The translations under genes and the position numbers were made by a program. Below the pieces are notes generated by a model, which saw only the letters and a list, made by a program, of their open reading frames with translations, was not told the origin of the DNA and made no database searches. A stretch of DNA of 48,754 nucleotides from Lachnospiraceae bacterium. GTDB taxonomy: Bacteria > Bacillota > Clostridia > Lachnospirales > Lachnospiraceae. Positions within the stretch are counted from its first letter, which is position 1. Each line of letters starts with the position of its first letter. The DNA is taken from positions 1-48,754 of the forward strand of contig JAFXEW010000109.1 of NCBI GenBank assembly GCA_017513625.1, given 5' to 3'. This document shows positions 34,685 to 43,726 of this stretch, piece by piece.

Positions 34685-37186
34685 TTATTTCAAAATCACC
34701 TTATCCAAATGCCAGATTTCATCCACATACTGCCGTATGGTTCTGTCAGAGGTAAACTTGCCGGAGCATGCCACATTCAGTATGGCACTTCTTGCCCAAT
34801 TTGCCTCATCCCTGTATGCAGCCTCTACCTTACGCTGCGCCTCAGCATAGGACTTGAAGTCCTTGAGGATAAAGTAAGTATCCGCTTTGGCTGTACACTG
34901 TGTATTTAACAGGGAATTGTACAGCGGTCGGAACAGTTCCGTATCATAGGGCGCATAGGTTCCGTTAATCAGCTGCATCAAAACCTTGCGGATATCCTGG
35001 TCGGAATTAAAGATTTCCATGGGATTGTAACCGCCGTTATTCTCGTAATGGATAACCTCATCAGAGGATAAACCAAAGATAAACGCATGGTCCTCACCCA
35101 CTTCTTCTACAATTTCCACATTAGCACCGTCCATGGTACCGATGGTAAGTGCACCGTTTAACATGAACTTCATGTTACCGGTACCGGATGCTTCCTTACT
35201 TGCCGTAGATATCTGCTCGGATACATCTGCTGCCGCAAAAATAATCTCTGCATTGGAAACATTGTAGTTCTCAATGAATACCACTTTCAACTTGCCATTA
35301 ATGGAGGCATCGTTATTTACCACATCTGCCACGGAATTAATCAGCTTGATGGTCAGCTTTGCATTATGGTAACCTGCTGCCGCCTTAGCACCAAAGATAA
35401 AGGTTCTGGGATAGAACTCCATATCCGGATGCTCTTTGATTTCATTGTACAGATACATTACATGCAAAATATTCAGAAGCTGTCTCTTGTATTCATGGAG
35501 ACGCTTTACCTGTACATCAAAGATGGAGCGGGGATCCACATCAATACCGTTGTGCTCCTTGATATACTTAGCCAGGCGCACCTTATTGCGGTATTTAATA
35601 TTCATGAATTCCTGCTGCGCCTTAGTATCATCAGCGTAAACTTTCAGTCTGCTGATCTGAGGCAGGTCTGTCACCCACTCATCTCCCACATGTGCGCTTA
35701 CCCAGTCAGCCAACAGGGGATTACCGTGCTTTAAGAACCTTCTCTGGGTAATACCGTTGGTCTTGTTATTAAATTTCTCGGGATACATCTCGTAGAAATC
35801 ACGAAGTTCCTGCTTTTTCAGGATTTCCGTATGCAGTCTGGCTACACCGTTTACGGAATAGCCTGCCACTATAGCCAGATGCGCCATCTTGACCTGACCG
35901 TCATAGATGATTGCCATCTTACGGATCTTGTCCTGGACATTAACGCCCTGGACACCTTCGTATTTCTTTTCAATATCCAGAATAAATCTGCGGTTAATCT
36001 CTTCCACAATCTGATATACTCTGGGAAGCAGTCTGGAAAACAGCTCAATGGGCCATTTCTCCAATGCTTCAGCCATAATGGTATGGTTGGTATAAGCACA
36101 GGTCTTAGTGGTTACTTCCCATGCCTCATCCCAAGTCAGATAATAGTCATCCATCAGCACACGCATTAACTCTGCGATGGCTACCGTAGGATGTGTATCA
36201 TTTAACTGGAAGGTCACCTTTTCATATAATTTACGTACATCATCATGCTTTCTCATGTACTTCTCAACTGCTTCCTGTACGGATGCAGAGATAAAGAAAT
36301 ACTGCTGTTTCAGGCGCAACTCTTTGCCTGCATAATGATTATCATTGGGGTAAAGTACTTCTACGATATTTCTGGCAAGGTTTTCCTGTTCCACCGCCTT
36401 GCGGTAATCACCCTTGTCAAAAGAGTCCAACTGGAAACACTCCACAGGCTCAGCATCCCAGATACGAAGGGTATTTACGATACCGTTACCGTAGCCTACA
36501 ATAGGGCAGTCATAGGGAATCGCCCTAACAGACTGATAACCCTCCTGAGTAAATACACCACGGCCGTTTTCATCAGTATGTACACTTACATAGCCGCCGA
36601 ATTTAACAATCTTGGCATATTCGGTACGACGCAGCTCGAACGGATTACCATCCACCAGCCAGTTGTCGGGCACTTCCACCTGATAACCGTCTCTGATCTG
36701 CTGCTTAAACATACCGTAGCGGTAACGGATACCACAGCCGTATGCAGGATAACCCAATGTTGCCAGAGAGTCCAAAAAGCAGGCAGCCAGTCGTCCCAGA
36801 CCACCGTTACCCAGTGCCGCATCCGGCTCCTGGTCCTCAATCACATTTATATCAAGGCCCAGTTCTTCCATGGCGCTGCGCACCTCATCCATTGCCTGCA
36901 AATTGATGATATTGTTACCCAAGGCACGGCCCATTAAAAACTCCATGGACATATAATATACCATCTTGGAGTCTTCCTTTTCGTATGCCTTCTGGGTCTC
37001 CATCCAGTTCTCCACGATCTGGTCTTTCACCGCATAGGAAACTGCCTGGAATATCTGCTGGGGAGTAGCCTCCTCCAACGTCTTACGGTACAAGGTTTTC
37101 ACATTGTACAGAACACTTCTTTTAAAAAGTTCTTTGTCAAATTGGTCTTTACTTACTTTGGTATTATCTTTTGTTGTCATCTGCAT
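34685..37186 (-). CDS. glgP: Glycogen / alpha-glucan phosphorylase
   Basis: A PLP-dependent GT35 enzyme that phosphorolyses alpha-1,4-glucan to glucose-1-phosphate. The N-terminal AALGNGGLGRLAACFLDSLA stretch, the NDTHPTVAIAELMR block, the VKRLHEYKRQLLN motif and the PLP-lysine region EASGTGNMKFMLNGALTIGT are all intact. The 833-aa length is typical. Two ATGs (37186 and 37180) are equally plausible given AAAGGA and GGAG upstream. It has its own promoter immediately after the ileS stop and a strong terminator. No other glycogen gene is nearby. Confidence 0.95.
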   Translation of the reverse strand: MQMTTKDNTKVSKDQFDKELFKRSVLYNVKTLYRKTLEEATPQQIFQAVSYAVKDQIVENWMETQKAYEKEDSKMVYYMSMEFLMGRALGNNIINLQAMDEVRSAMEELGLDINVIEDQEPDAALGNGGLGRLAACFLDSLATLGYPAYGCGIRYRYGMFKQQIRDGYQVEVPDNWLVDGNPFELRRTEYAKIVKFGGYVSVHTDENGRGVFTQEGYQSVRAIPYDCPIVGYGNGIVNTLRIWDAEPVECFQLDSFDKGDYRKAVEQENLARNIVEVLYPNDNHYAGKELRLKQQYFFISASVQEAVEKYMRKHDDVRKLYEKVTFQLNDTHPTVAIAELMRVLMDDYYLTWDEAWEVTTKTCAYTNHTIMAEALEKWPIELFSRLLPRVYQIVEEINRRFILDIEKKYEGVQGVNVQDKIRKMAIIYDGQVKMAHLAIVAGYSVNGVARLHTEILKKQELRDFYEMYPEKFNNKTNGITQRRFLKHGNPLLADWVSAHVGDEWVTDLPQISRLKVYADDTKAQQEFMNIKYRNKVRLAKYIKEHNGIDVDPRSIFDVQVKRLHEYKRQLLNILHVMYLYNEIKEHPDMEFYPRTFIFGAKAAAGYHNAKLTIKLINSVADVVNNDASINGKLKVVFIENYNVSNAEIIFAAADVSEQISTASKEASGTGNMKFMLNGALTIGTMDGANVEIVEEVGEDHAFIFGLSSDEVIHYENNGGYNPMEIFNSDQDIRKVLMQLINGTYAPYDTELFRPLYNSLLNTQCTAKADTYFILKDFKSYAEAQRKVEAAYRDEANWARSAILNVACSGKFTSDRTIRQYVDEIWHLDKVILK

Positions 37187-37217
37187 TCTCCATTCCTTTG
37201 AAAAATGATTTTATACT

Positions 37218-37246
37218 ATTATACCCCAAAACAAAATAGATTCCAA
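37218..37246 (-). promoter_or_regulatory. Sigma-A promoter of glgP
   Basis: Minus strand TTGGAA, 17-base spacer, perfect TATAAT. It begins only eight bases after the ileS stop, with no terminator between, so ileS read-through into glgP is also possible. Confidence 0.75.
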
Positions 37247-37253
37247 CTTTTAT

Positions 37254-40200
37254 TTATACACGCTCTATGGAAATGATTGCCTTTTCACCGTTGATATCCC
37301 AATCCTTAGAGATGGAATAGGTCTCACCGGACACAATGCTGTCTGCCAGAACCTTAGCAGCAATCATATCCTTATTTGCCTCTACAACTGTTGCCAGCTT
37401 GGCATTGTCATTCAATGATACTCTGATGTGGTCCATTACCTCGAAATCAGCTTCCTTACGCATGGTCTGTATCTTACTGATTACCTCATATACATAGCCT
37501 TCTTCGATAAGTTCAGGTGTCAGATTGGTATCCAGCACTACAGTTACAGTATTGTCAGCCTCGGTTACATAGCCTTCCTTCTGTGCGATGTTAATCAGTA
37601 AATCTTCTTCAGCCAGCTTTACTTCCACACCGTCTACTTCAAAGGAAATGAAACCGTTTGCCTTCAGGTCATCCATTGCACCGTTACCATCAATGGTAGC
37701 CAGCGTCTTCTGGATGCCGCCCATCTGCTTGCCGTACTTAGGTCCCACGGTACGCAGCTGGGGCTTAAAGGTATAGGATGTGAATTCTCTCACATCATCT
37801 GTAAATACAACCTTCTTTACATTCAGCTCGTCACGGATAATCTCCTGATAGAACTCATCCAGTACAAAAGGAGCCTTGATAAACATATTGCCGATGGGCT
37901 GACGATTCTTGATGGTTGCTGCATTTCTGCATGCACGGCCCATTACTACAGCCTTCAGGACATTTTCCATATTATTTTCAAGCTCTGTGTCAATCCATGC
38001 TTCGTTAGCAACAGGGAAATCACACAGATGGATACTTTCAGGTGCATTTGCATCCACGCTTCTTACCAGGTTCTGATAAATATCCTCAGTCATGAAAGGA
38101 ATCATGGGTGCTGCAGTCTTAGCGATGGTTACCAGCGCGGTATAAAGTGTCATGTACGCATTAATCTTATCCTGCTCCATGCCCTTTGCCCAGAAACGTT
38201 CACGGCCGCGTCTTACGTACCAGTTACTCATTTCATCTACAAAGGAGTCCAGTGCTCTGGCAGCCTCGGGAATCCTGTAATTGCCCAGATGGTCATCCAC
38301 AGCCTTTACTACAGAGTTCAGCTTGGACAAAAGCCACTTATCCATTACGGTTAACTTATCATATTCTAAGGTGTATTTGGATGCATCAAATCCGTCGATA
38401 TTTGCATACAGCACAAAGAATGCATAGGTATTCCACAGAGTACCCATAAACTTACGCTGACCTTCCTGCACTGCCTTGCCATGGAAACGGTTGGGCAACC
38501 AGGGTGCGGAGTTGATGTAGAAGTACCATCTGATGGCATCTGCACCATAGGTCTCCAGCGCCTCAAAAGGATCCACTGCATTTCCCTTGGACTTACTCAT
38601 CTTCTGGCCGTTCTCATCCTGTACATGACCCAGTACGATTACATTTTCATAAGGAGCCTTGTTAAATAACAGGGTAGAAATCGCCATCAGGGAATGGAAC
38701 CATCCTCTGGTCTGGTCCACTGCCTCAGAAATAAACTGTGCAGGGAACTGCTGCTCAAATAATTCTTTATTTTCAAAAGGATAATGATGCTGTGCAAAAG
38801 GCATTGCACCGGAGTCAAACCAGCAGTCGATTACTTCCGGTACTCTGTGCATTGTCTTGCCGCAATCGGGACATACAAAGGTTACTTCGTCAATATAAGG
38901 TCTGTGCAGCTCTACCTGCGCATCTGCGGACTTGCCACTGCGCTCTGCCAGTTCTGCGCGGCTGCCGATACATTCCTGATGTCCGCACTCACACTCCCAG
39001 ATATTTAAGGGAGTACCCCAATAACGGTTACGGGAGATTGCCCAATCCTGAATATTCTCCAGCCAGTTGCCAAAACGTCCCTTACCGATGGATTCGGGAA
39101 TCCAGTTTACCGTATTGTTATTACGGATTAAATCATCCCTTACCGCAGTTTCCCTGATATACCAGGATTCACGTGCATAGTAGATAAGGGGAGTGTCACA
39201 TCTCCAGCAGTGAGGATACTCATGCTCAAACTTAGGTGCCTCGTACAATTTGCCTGCAGCATCCAGATCTTTCAGAATCACAGGATCAGCGTCCTTTACA
39301 AACATACCTGCGTAATCGGTTTCCTCTGTCATCTCACCCTTGCCGTTTACAAACTGAACGAAGGGCAGGTCATACTTACGTCCTACCTGGGCATCATCTT
39401 CACCGAATGCAGGCGCGATATGTACGATACCTGTACCGTCGGACATGGTAACATAACCGTCACAGGTCACATAATGTGCTTTTTTGTTCTGCTTTGCTGC
39501 CACATCCACAGCCCAGGGGAAGAGGGACTCATACTCTTTGTACTCCAGATCTTTACCCTTGTAAGTCTCCAGCACTTCGTATGCTTCCACGCCGTTTTCC
39601 TTGTCAGCCAGTCTGCCCAGTACCGCATCCAGCAGTGCCTGTGCCATATAATAGGTACGACCGTCAGCAGCCTTTACCTTGCAGTAATTTTCATCAGGAT
39701 TTACACAAAGTGCCACGTTAGAGGGCAAAGTCCAGGGTGTGGTAGTCCATACCAGGAAGTATGCATCTTCACCGGTCACTTTAAAGGATGCAATCGCAGA
39801 ACGCTCCTTTACAGTCTTATAGCCCTGGGATACCTCTGCAGTGGACAGAGGGGTACCGCAACGGGGACAATAGGGAACAATCTTAAAGCCTTTGTATAAA
39901 AGGTTCTTGTTCCAGATTTCCTTTAATGCCCACCATTCGGACTCAATGAAATCATCATCATAGGTAACGTAGGGATTGTCCATATCAGCCCAGAAACCAA
40001 CGGTTCCGGAAAAATCCTCCCACATTCCCTTATACTTCCATACAGATTCCTTACACTTACAGATAAAGGGCTCCATACCGTATTCTTCAATCTGTTCCTT
40101 ACCATTCAATCCCAGAAGCTTTTCCACCTCCAGCTCTACGGGCAGGCCATGAGTGTCCCATCCTGCCTTACGGGGCACCATATATCCTTTCATGGTACGG

Positions 40201-40412
40201 TATCTGGGGATCATATCCTTGATAACACGTGTCAGTACGTGTCCGATATGGGGCTTACCGTTTGCGGTAGGCGGTCCGTCGTAAAAAGTATAGGTAGGGC
40301 CTTCCTTGCGGCTTTCCATACTCTTTTCAAAGATATTGTTTTCTTTCCAGAACTGCTCTACATTTTTTTCACGCTCAACAAAATTCATGCTGGCTGATAC
40401 CTGTTTGTACAT
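37254..40412 (-). CDS. ileS: Isoleucyl-tRNA synthetase
   Basis: A class I synthetase that charges tRNA-Ile, with an editing domain against valine. HIGH appears as PHIGH (54-58) and KMSKS at 604-608; the CP1 editing domain has TTTPWTLPSNVALC near 223-236. Zinc-like cysteine pairs occur at CPRCG (182-186) and in the insert CECGHQEC / CPDCG. The 1052-aa length and the long C-terminal region are of the eukaryote-like IleS2 type, the group often insensitive to mupirocin; that assignment is from length and layout only. GGAAGGA lies five bases before the ATG. Expression is controlled by the upstream isoleucine T-box. Confidence 0.96.
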   Translation of the reverse strand: MYKQVSASMNFVEREKNVEQFWKENNIFEKSMESRKEGPTYTFYDGPPTANGKPHIGHVLTRVIKDMIPRYRTMKGYMVPRKAGWDTHGLPVELEVEKLLGLNGKEQIEEYGMEPFICKCKESVWKYKGMWEDFSGTVGFWADMDNPYVTYDDDFIESEWWALKEIWNKNLLYKGFKIVPYCPRCGTPLSTAEVSQGYKTVKERSAIASFKVTGEDAYFLVWTTTPWTLPSNVALCVNPDENYCKVKAADGRTYYMAQALLDAVLGRLADKENGVEAYEVLETYKGKDLEYKEYESLFPWAVDVAAKQNKKAHYVTCDGYVTMSDGTGIVHIAPAFGEDDAQVGRKYDLPFVQFVNGKGEMTEETDYAGMFVKDADPVILKDLDAAGKLYEAPKFEHEYPHCWRCDTPLIYYARESWYIRETAVRDDLIRNNNTVNWIPESIGKGRFGNWLENIQDWAISRNRYWGTPLNIWECECGHQECIGSRAELAERSGKSADAQVELHRPYIDEVTFVCPDCGKTMHRVPEVIDCWFDSGAMPFAQHHYPFENKELFEQQFPAQFISEAVDQTRGWFHSLMAISTLLFNKAPYENVIVLGHVQDENGQKMSKSKGNAVDPFEALETYGADAIRWYFYINSAPWLPNRFHGKAVQEGQRKFMGTLWNTYAFFVLYANIDGFDASKYTLEYDKLTVMDKWLLSKLNSVVKAVDDHLGNYRIPEAARALDSFVDEMSNWYVRRGRERFWAKGMEQDKINAYMTLYTALVTIAKTAAPMIPFMTEDIYQNLVRSVDANAPESIHLCDFPVANEAWIDTELENNMENVLKAVVMGRACRNAATIKNRQPIGNMFIKAPFVLDEFYQEIIRDELNVKKVVFTDDVREFTSYTFKPQLRTVGPKYGKQMGGIQKTLATIDGNGAMDDLKANGFISFEVDGVEVKLAEEDLLINIAQKEGYVTEADNTVTVVLDTNLTPELIEEGYVYEVISKIQTMRKEADFEVMDHIRVSLNDNAKLATVVEANKDMIAAKVLADSIVSGETYSISKDWDINGEKAIISIERV

Positions 40413-40507
40413 AGCTTTCCTTCCTTTCCGGGCTTATCGCCCACACCTGATTACAGCACCTGAGTGCCCGTCACTACCTGCCATGCAGGCCCTTCCGCTT
40501 TTTGCGA

Positions 40508-40543
40508 AAAAGAAAAGCTCCGTCCCGTAAAAGGACGAAGCTT
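40508..40543 (-). terminator. T-box terminator hairpin of ileS
   Basis: Minus strand AAGCTTCGTCC / GGGACGGAGCTT stem followed by TTCTTTTT. This is the regulated terminator whose formation competes with the antiterminator. Confidence 0.9.
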
Positions 40544-40780
40544 AAAAATGCATCGTTACCACCTGTTACAACATACGTTTCCAATGCCGGCCGGCTTTGA
40601 AAGTTATATGGTATCCGATAACGGTGGAAAACCGTCTGGGACTACTGGTACTCGATATTCTTTCCTTTGGTCCCGGCTGCTCAGAAGTGATTTTCCAAAA
40701 ACCCTTACTCAGACCGGTCTCACACCAACACCGGCTCGCTGTGCTTTTGAGGATAAATGTACTCTCTTCGTCATTGCATT
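40514..40780 (-). promoter_or_regulatory. T-box leader (isoleucine) controlling ileS
   Basis: The leader opens with GACGAAGAGAGTA (stem I base; minus strand from about 40772). It has a specifier loop with ATC at 40691-40689 (GGAAAATCACTTCTGAGC), an isoleucine codon. A GACGGTTTTCCACCGTTA element follows, and then the T-box core CAGGTGGTAACGATGCA (about 40565-40549). Uncharged tRNA-Ile should pair with ATC and the T-box to block the terminator. Codon and gene agree. Confidence 0.92.
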
Positions 40781-40794
40781 TTACAATTAAATGC

Positions 40795-40823
40795 ATTTTA
40801 TATCCATTTTACGTAATTGTCAA
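40795..40823 (-). promoter_or_regulatory. Sigma-A promoter of the T-box/ileS transcript
   Basis: Minus strand perfect TTGACA, 17-base spacer, TAAAAT, about 20 bases before stem I. Confidence 0.88.
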
Positions 40824-40825
40824 GC

Positions 40826-40854
40826 TTGCTTTCATTTTTCGCTGATATTATAAT
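40826..40854 (+). promoter_or_regulatory. Sigma-A promoter of the radical SAM gene
   Basis: TTGCTT, 17-base spacer, perfect TATAAT. Its -35 is two bases from the -35 of the divergent ileS promoter, so the two polymerases would compete. Confidence 0.7.
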
Positions 40855-40889
40855 AAGAACATAATAAAAACACTTTATGGTAACGAAAG

Positions 40890-42230
40890 ATGTATATTAA
40901 ATTAATCCAACCCAAAATGAATAAAAGACCCATGGATACGGGGCTTAAACTCCGTATGTCTCCTCCCCTTGGTTTATATACCATTGCCGCAATTTTGCGG
41001 GAAGAGCATAAGGTTGTTATTATAAATGAAAATATCGAAAAAATAGATTATGATGACATGCCGGATATAGTAGGTATCACGGTTACCGTAGACGCATATC
41101 CCAGAGCCGCTGAAATCGCCAAAAATTTCCGCAGGCAAGGAGTTCCCGTTGTTGCCGGCGGCATCCATATTACGACGGCATACGAAATGATTCCCGAGGG
41201 CGTGTTTGATGTTCTCTGTATCGGCGCTGCCGAAAACACCTGGCCGGACATCATGAAGGATTTGTCAGCAAATTGTCTCAAAGACAAATATTTCGGCTGC
41301 AAGCCTTTAGAGGGGAAGGATATTGTTTCTCCCGCATACGATATGATTGATAAAGACAAATACCTTTATACCAATATCCTTCATACAGGAAGAGGATGTC
41401 CTTTCCGTTGTGATTTCTGCTATAACAGTTCCAAAGAAAGATATTATGTTGTACGTAACATAGATGATGTGATTCAGGAAATTAAGCAGATGGGCAAAAA
41501 GCACATCATGATTATCGATGACAATTTTATCGGTGACCCGGCCTGGACCAGAGCCTTTCTGAAGGAACTGAAAAAGCTGAATCTGAAATGGAACGCAGCG
41601 GTATCCGTTAATGTAGTAAACATTCCCGGTCTGCTGGCAGAAATGAAAGAATCCGGCTGTTGCAGCCTTTTTATCGGCTTTGAAAGTATTCAGCCCGATT
41701 CCGTAAACGGTGTGCATAAGGTTCAAAATGATGTATCGAGGTATGAAGAAGCCATCCGGTTAATCCATTCCCATGGAATTATGATTAACGCCAGCTTCGT
41801 ATTCGGATTGGACTCGGATACCAAAGAAACCTTTCAAAATACCCTTGATTTCATAGTCAGAAATAAAATAGAAACCGTTACATCCCATATAATGACACCC
41901 TATCCGGGGACTGTTTTATATGACCGACTGAAAGCAGAGGGCCGAATTATTACGGAAGATTATTCTAAGTATAATACCGCACATGTGGTTTTTAAACCTA
42001 AGAATTTATCGGCAGATGAACTTTATAAAGGTTATCTGTGGATGTATCGCAGGATTTACAGTTTTAAAAACATTATAAAGAGAATTCCTGATGCTAAGGA
42101 ACAGGTTTTACCCTATCTTGCATTTAATCTGTTTTATCGCAAATTTGGTAAGTTCACCGATTTGATTTGCAAAATAGTCACATACAGACGCTTGGGATAT
42201 TTTGCTGAAAAGATGTCCAAGTATATTTAA
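40890..42230 (+). CDS. B12-binding-domain radical SAM protein
   Basis: A 446-aa class B-type radical SAM enzyme. The N-terminal Rossmann-like cobalamin-type domain (about 25-135) shows PDIVGITVTVDAYPRAAEIA, then VPVVAGGIHITTAYEMIPEG and VLCIGAAENTWP. The radical SAM core has the cluster motif GRGCPFRCDFCYNSS (CxxxCxxC, about 169-183) and a GFESIQPDSVN block near 265. The C-terminal 100 residues are helical and basic. Such enzymes methylate or rearrange unactivated carbons; the substrate here is unknown. The ribosome site is poor. No biosynthetic partner genes adjoin it, so it appears to be an isolated enzyme. Confidence 0.85.
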   Translation: MYIKLIQPKMNKRPMDTGLKLRMSPPLGLYTIAAILREEHKVVIINENIEKIDYDDMPDIVGITVTVDAYPRAAEIAKNFRRQGVPVVAGGIHITTAYEMIPEGVFDVLCIGAAENTWPDIMKDLSANCLKDKYFGCKPLEGKDIVSPAYDMIDKDKYLYTNILHTGRGCPFRCDFCYNSSKERYYVVRNIDDVIQEIKQMGKKHIMIIDDNFIGDPAWTRAFLKELKKLNLKWNAAVSVNVVNIPGLLAEMKESGCCSLFIGFESIQPDSVNGVHKVQNDVSRYEEAIRLIHSHGIMINASFVFGLDSDTKETFQNTLDFIVRNKIETVTSHIMTPYPGTVLYDRLKAEGRIITEDYSKYNTAHVVFKPKNLSADELYKGYLWMYRRIYSFKNIIKRIPDAKEQVLPYLAFNLFYRKFGKFTDLICKIVTYRRLGYFAEKMSKYI

Positions 42231-42244
42231 CACAATATATTTGT

Positions 42245-42305
42245 CCGTACCGTCCGAAGAGTACGGCAAGAGTCAGTCGTTTGTACTGATACCTTGGGGA
42301 GGTAT
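42245..42305 (+). promoter_or_regulatory. Leader hairpins with occluded Shine-Dalgarno before the diguanylate cyclase
   Basis: CCGTAC (42245-42250) pairs with GTACGG (42261-42266). ATACCT (42289-42294) pairs with AGGTAT (42300-42305), putting the GGGGAGG ribosome site partly inside the stem. This could lower translation unless the stem is opened; no known riboswitch was recognised. Confidence 0.45.
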
Positions 42306-42310
42306 TACCT

Positions 42311-43588
42311 ATGAAAAATAAGTCGCGCGGCAAGATTGCCTATACCTTACATGCCATATACACGCTACCCATGATTTTTTTATGCGTCCTTATTATTATT
42401 CTCACGGAATACAGTGTGGGAAGTGCCATGAAAAAGGAAGTGGAAAAATCACTGCGGAGTGTATCCGGCAACATTACCCAGATGCTGGACCTGGCCTATC
42501 CCGGCGACTACCGTCTGGAGGGAGACACCGCCTATTCCATTTATAAAGGTGACCACAATCTCACCTCTGATTCGGCTTTGGTGGACCAGATTAAAGATAA
42601 TACAGGGCTGGATGTTACCCTTTTTTATCAGGATACCCGCATTCTTTCCACCATCCGTGATAAAAACGGCCAGCGGCTTATCGGCTCCGCCGCCCCCGCC
42701 ATGGTACTTGAGAATGTGCTGAAGGGCCGGACTGCCACTTTTTATGATGACACTATTATTTTTGGTACCCACTATTTTGCCTATTACACACCCTTACTTA
42801 ATGAGGACGGCAGTGTTGCGGGAATGCTGTTTGTGGGCAAACCGTCCGATGACGTGAATGCAGCAGTACAGCAATGTGTTATTCCTTTACTGGCGGCAGT
42901 GTTACTGGTAATTCTGATTATTACGGTTAGCATTCTTATATTTACGAGCAAATTTGTCACCGACCTGTTGCGCATAAGGGTCTTTCTTTCGGAGGTTTCT
43001 TCCGGAGAAATGACTGCCGTATTGCACAAGTCAGTACTGCAAAGAAATGATGAATTACGCGATATCGGCTTCAGGGCCATGAATATGCAGCGTTCCCTAT
43101 GTTCTCTGCTGGAACATGACACACTGACCCAGCTGTACAACCGCCGTTTTGCCAACCGTAAATTAAAAGAAATCATGTCCAAGTCCCTGCAAAACGGCAC
43201 GCCCTTTTCCATTGCCATGGGTGATATCGACTACTTCAAAAAAATCAACGATACCTATGGTCATGACGGCGGAGATATAGTACTGCAGAAAATATCTGAA
43301 GTCCTCCGCAACAAAATGCGCCTCCACGGTTTTGTAGCCAGATGGGGCGGCGAAGAGTTCTTCTTCGTATTTGACCACGAGGATGGAGAGGCCTCCTGTC
43401 AGGTATTGACGGAGCTTTTACAGGAAATCCGTGAACTGGAGATTCCCTATGGGGAACAGCATATAAAGGTGACCATGACTTTCGGTATTGCTTGTATGGC
43501 CACCGATGACATGGATGCCCTTATTAAAATTGCCGACGAGAAACTCTACGCCGGCAAAGAAGCGGGCCGAAACCGCATAATTGTTTAA
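42311..43588 (+). CDS. Membrane diguanylate cyclase with extracytoplasmic sCache-like sensor
   Basis: A 425-aa protein. Transmembrane helices at about 12-32 and 190-212 flank an extracytoplasmic domain (about 35-188) of single-Cache type (GQRLIGSAAPAMVLENVLKG, YTPLLNEDGSVAGMLFVG). A short HAMP-like linker leads to a GGDEF domain (about 265-425). The active loop is GGEEF (346-350) and the substrate/metal Asp lies in GDIDYFKKINDTYGHDGGD, so it should make c-di-GMP from GTP. The inhibitory I-site RxxD reads RLHG (337-340), missing its Asp, so product feedback is probably lost. It follows the radical SAM gene by 80 bases and may share its transcript. It fits the motility theme of the window. Confidence 0.93.
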   Translation: MKNKSRGKIAYTLHAIYTLPMIFLCVLIIILTEYSVGSAMKKEVEKSLRSVSGNITQMLDLAYPGDYRLEGDTAYSIYKGDHNLTSDSALVDQIKDNTGLDVTLFYQDTRILSTIRDKNGQRLIGSAAPAMVLENVLKGRTATFYDDTIIFGTHYFAYYTPLLNEDGSVAGMLFVGKPSDDVNAAVQQCVIPLLAAVLLVILIITVSILIFTSKFVTDLLRIRVFLSEVSSGEMTAVLHKSVLQRNDELRDIGFRAMNMQRSLCSLLEHDTLTQLYNRRFANRKLKEIMSKSLQNGTPFSIAMGDIDYFKKINDTYGHDGGDIVLQKISEVLRNKMRLHGFVARWGGEEFFFVFDHEDGEASCQVLTELLQEIRELEIPYGEQHIKVTMTFGIACMATDDMDALIKIADEKLYAGKEAGRNRIIV

Positions 43589-43608
43589 TTAACAGAAGTT
43601 CCCGTCGA

Positions 43609-43717
43609 GGCAATGTCATTAGGCTAAGGCTCCGCCCTGTCCCATACCCCGCACCGGGGTCACAGTTCCCGGTGCAGGGTATGGGACAGGGCAGGGTCTT
43701 AGCCTAATGACATTGCC
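43609..43717. repeat. 109-bp near-perfect palindrome between converging genes
   Basis: 50-base arms around a 9-base loop: a perfect 20-bp outer stem (GGCAATGTCATTAGGCTAAG), a 5x5 internal mismatch, a perfect 16-bp stem (GCCCTGTCCCATACCC), one mismatch, and a perfect 8-bp GCACCGGG stem. It lies 20 bases after the cyclase stop and nine bases from the spoVT stop. There is no T tract, so it is not an ordinary terminator. Confidence 0.95.
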
Positions 43718-43726
43718 TGCGGTAAA

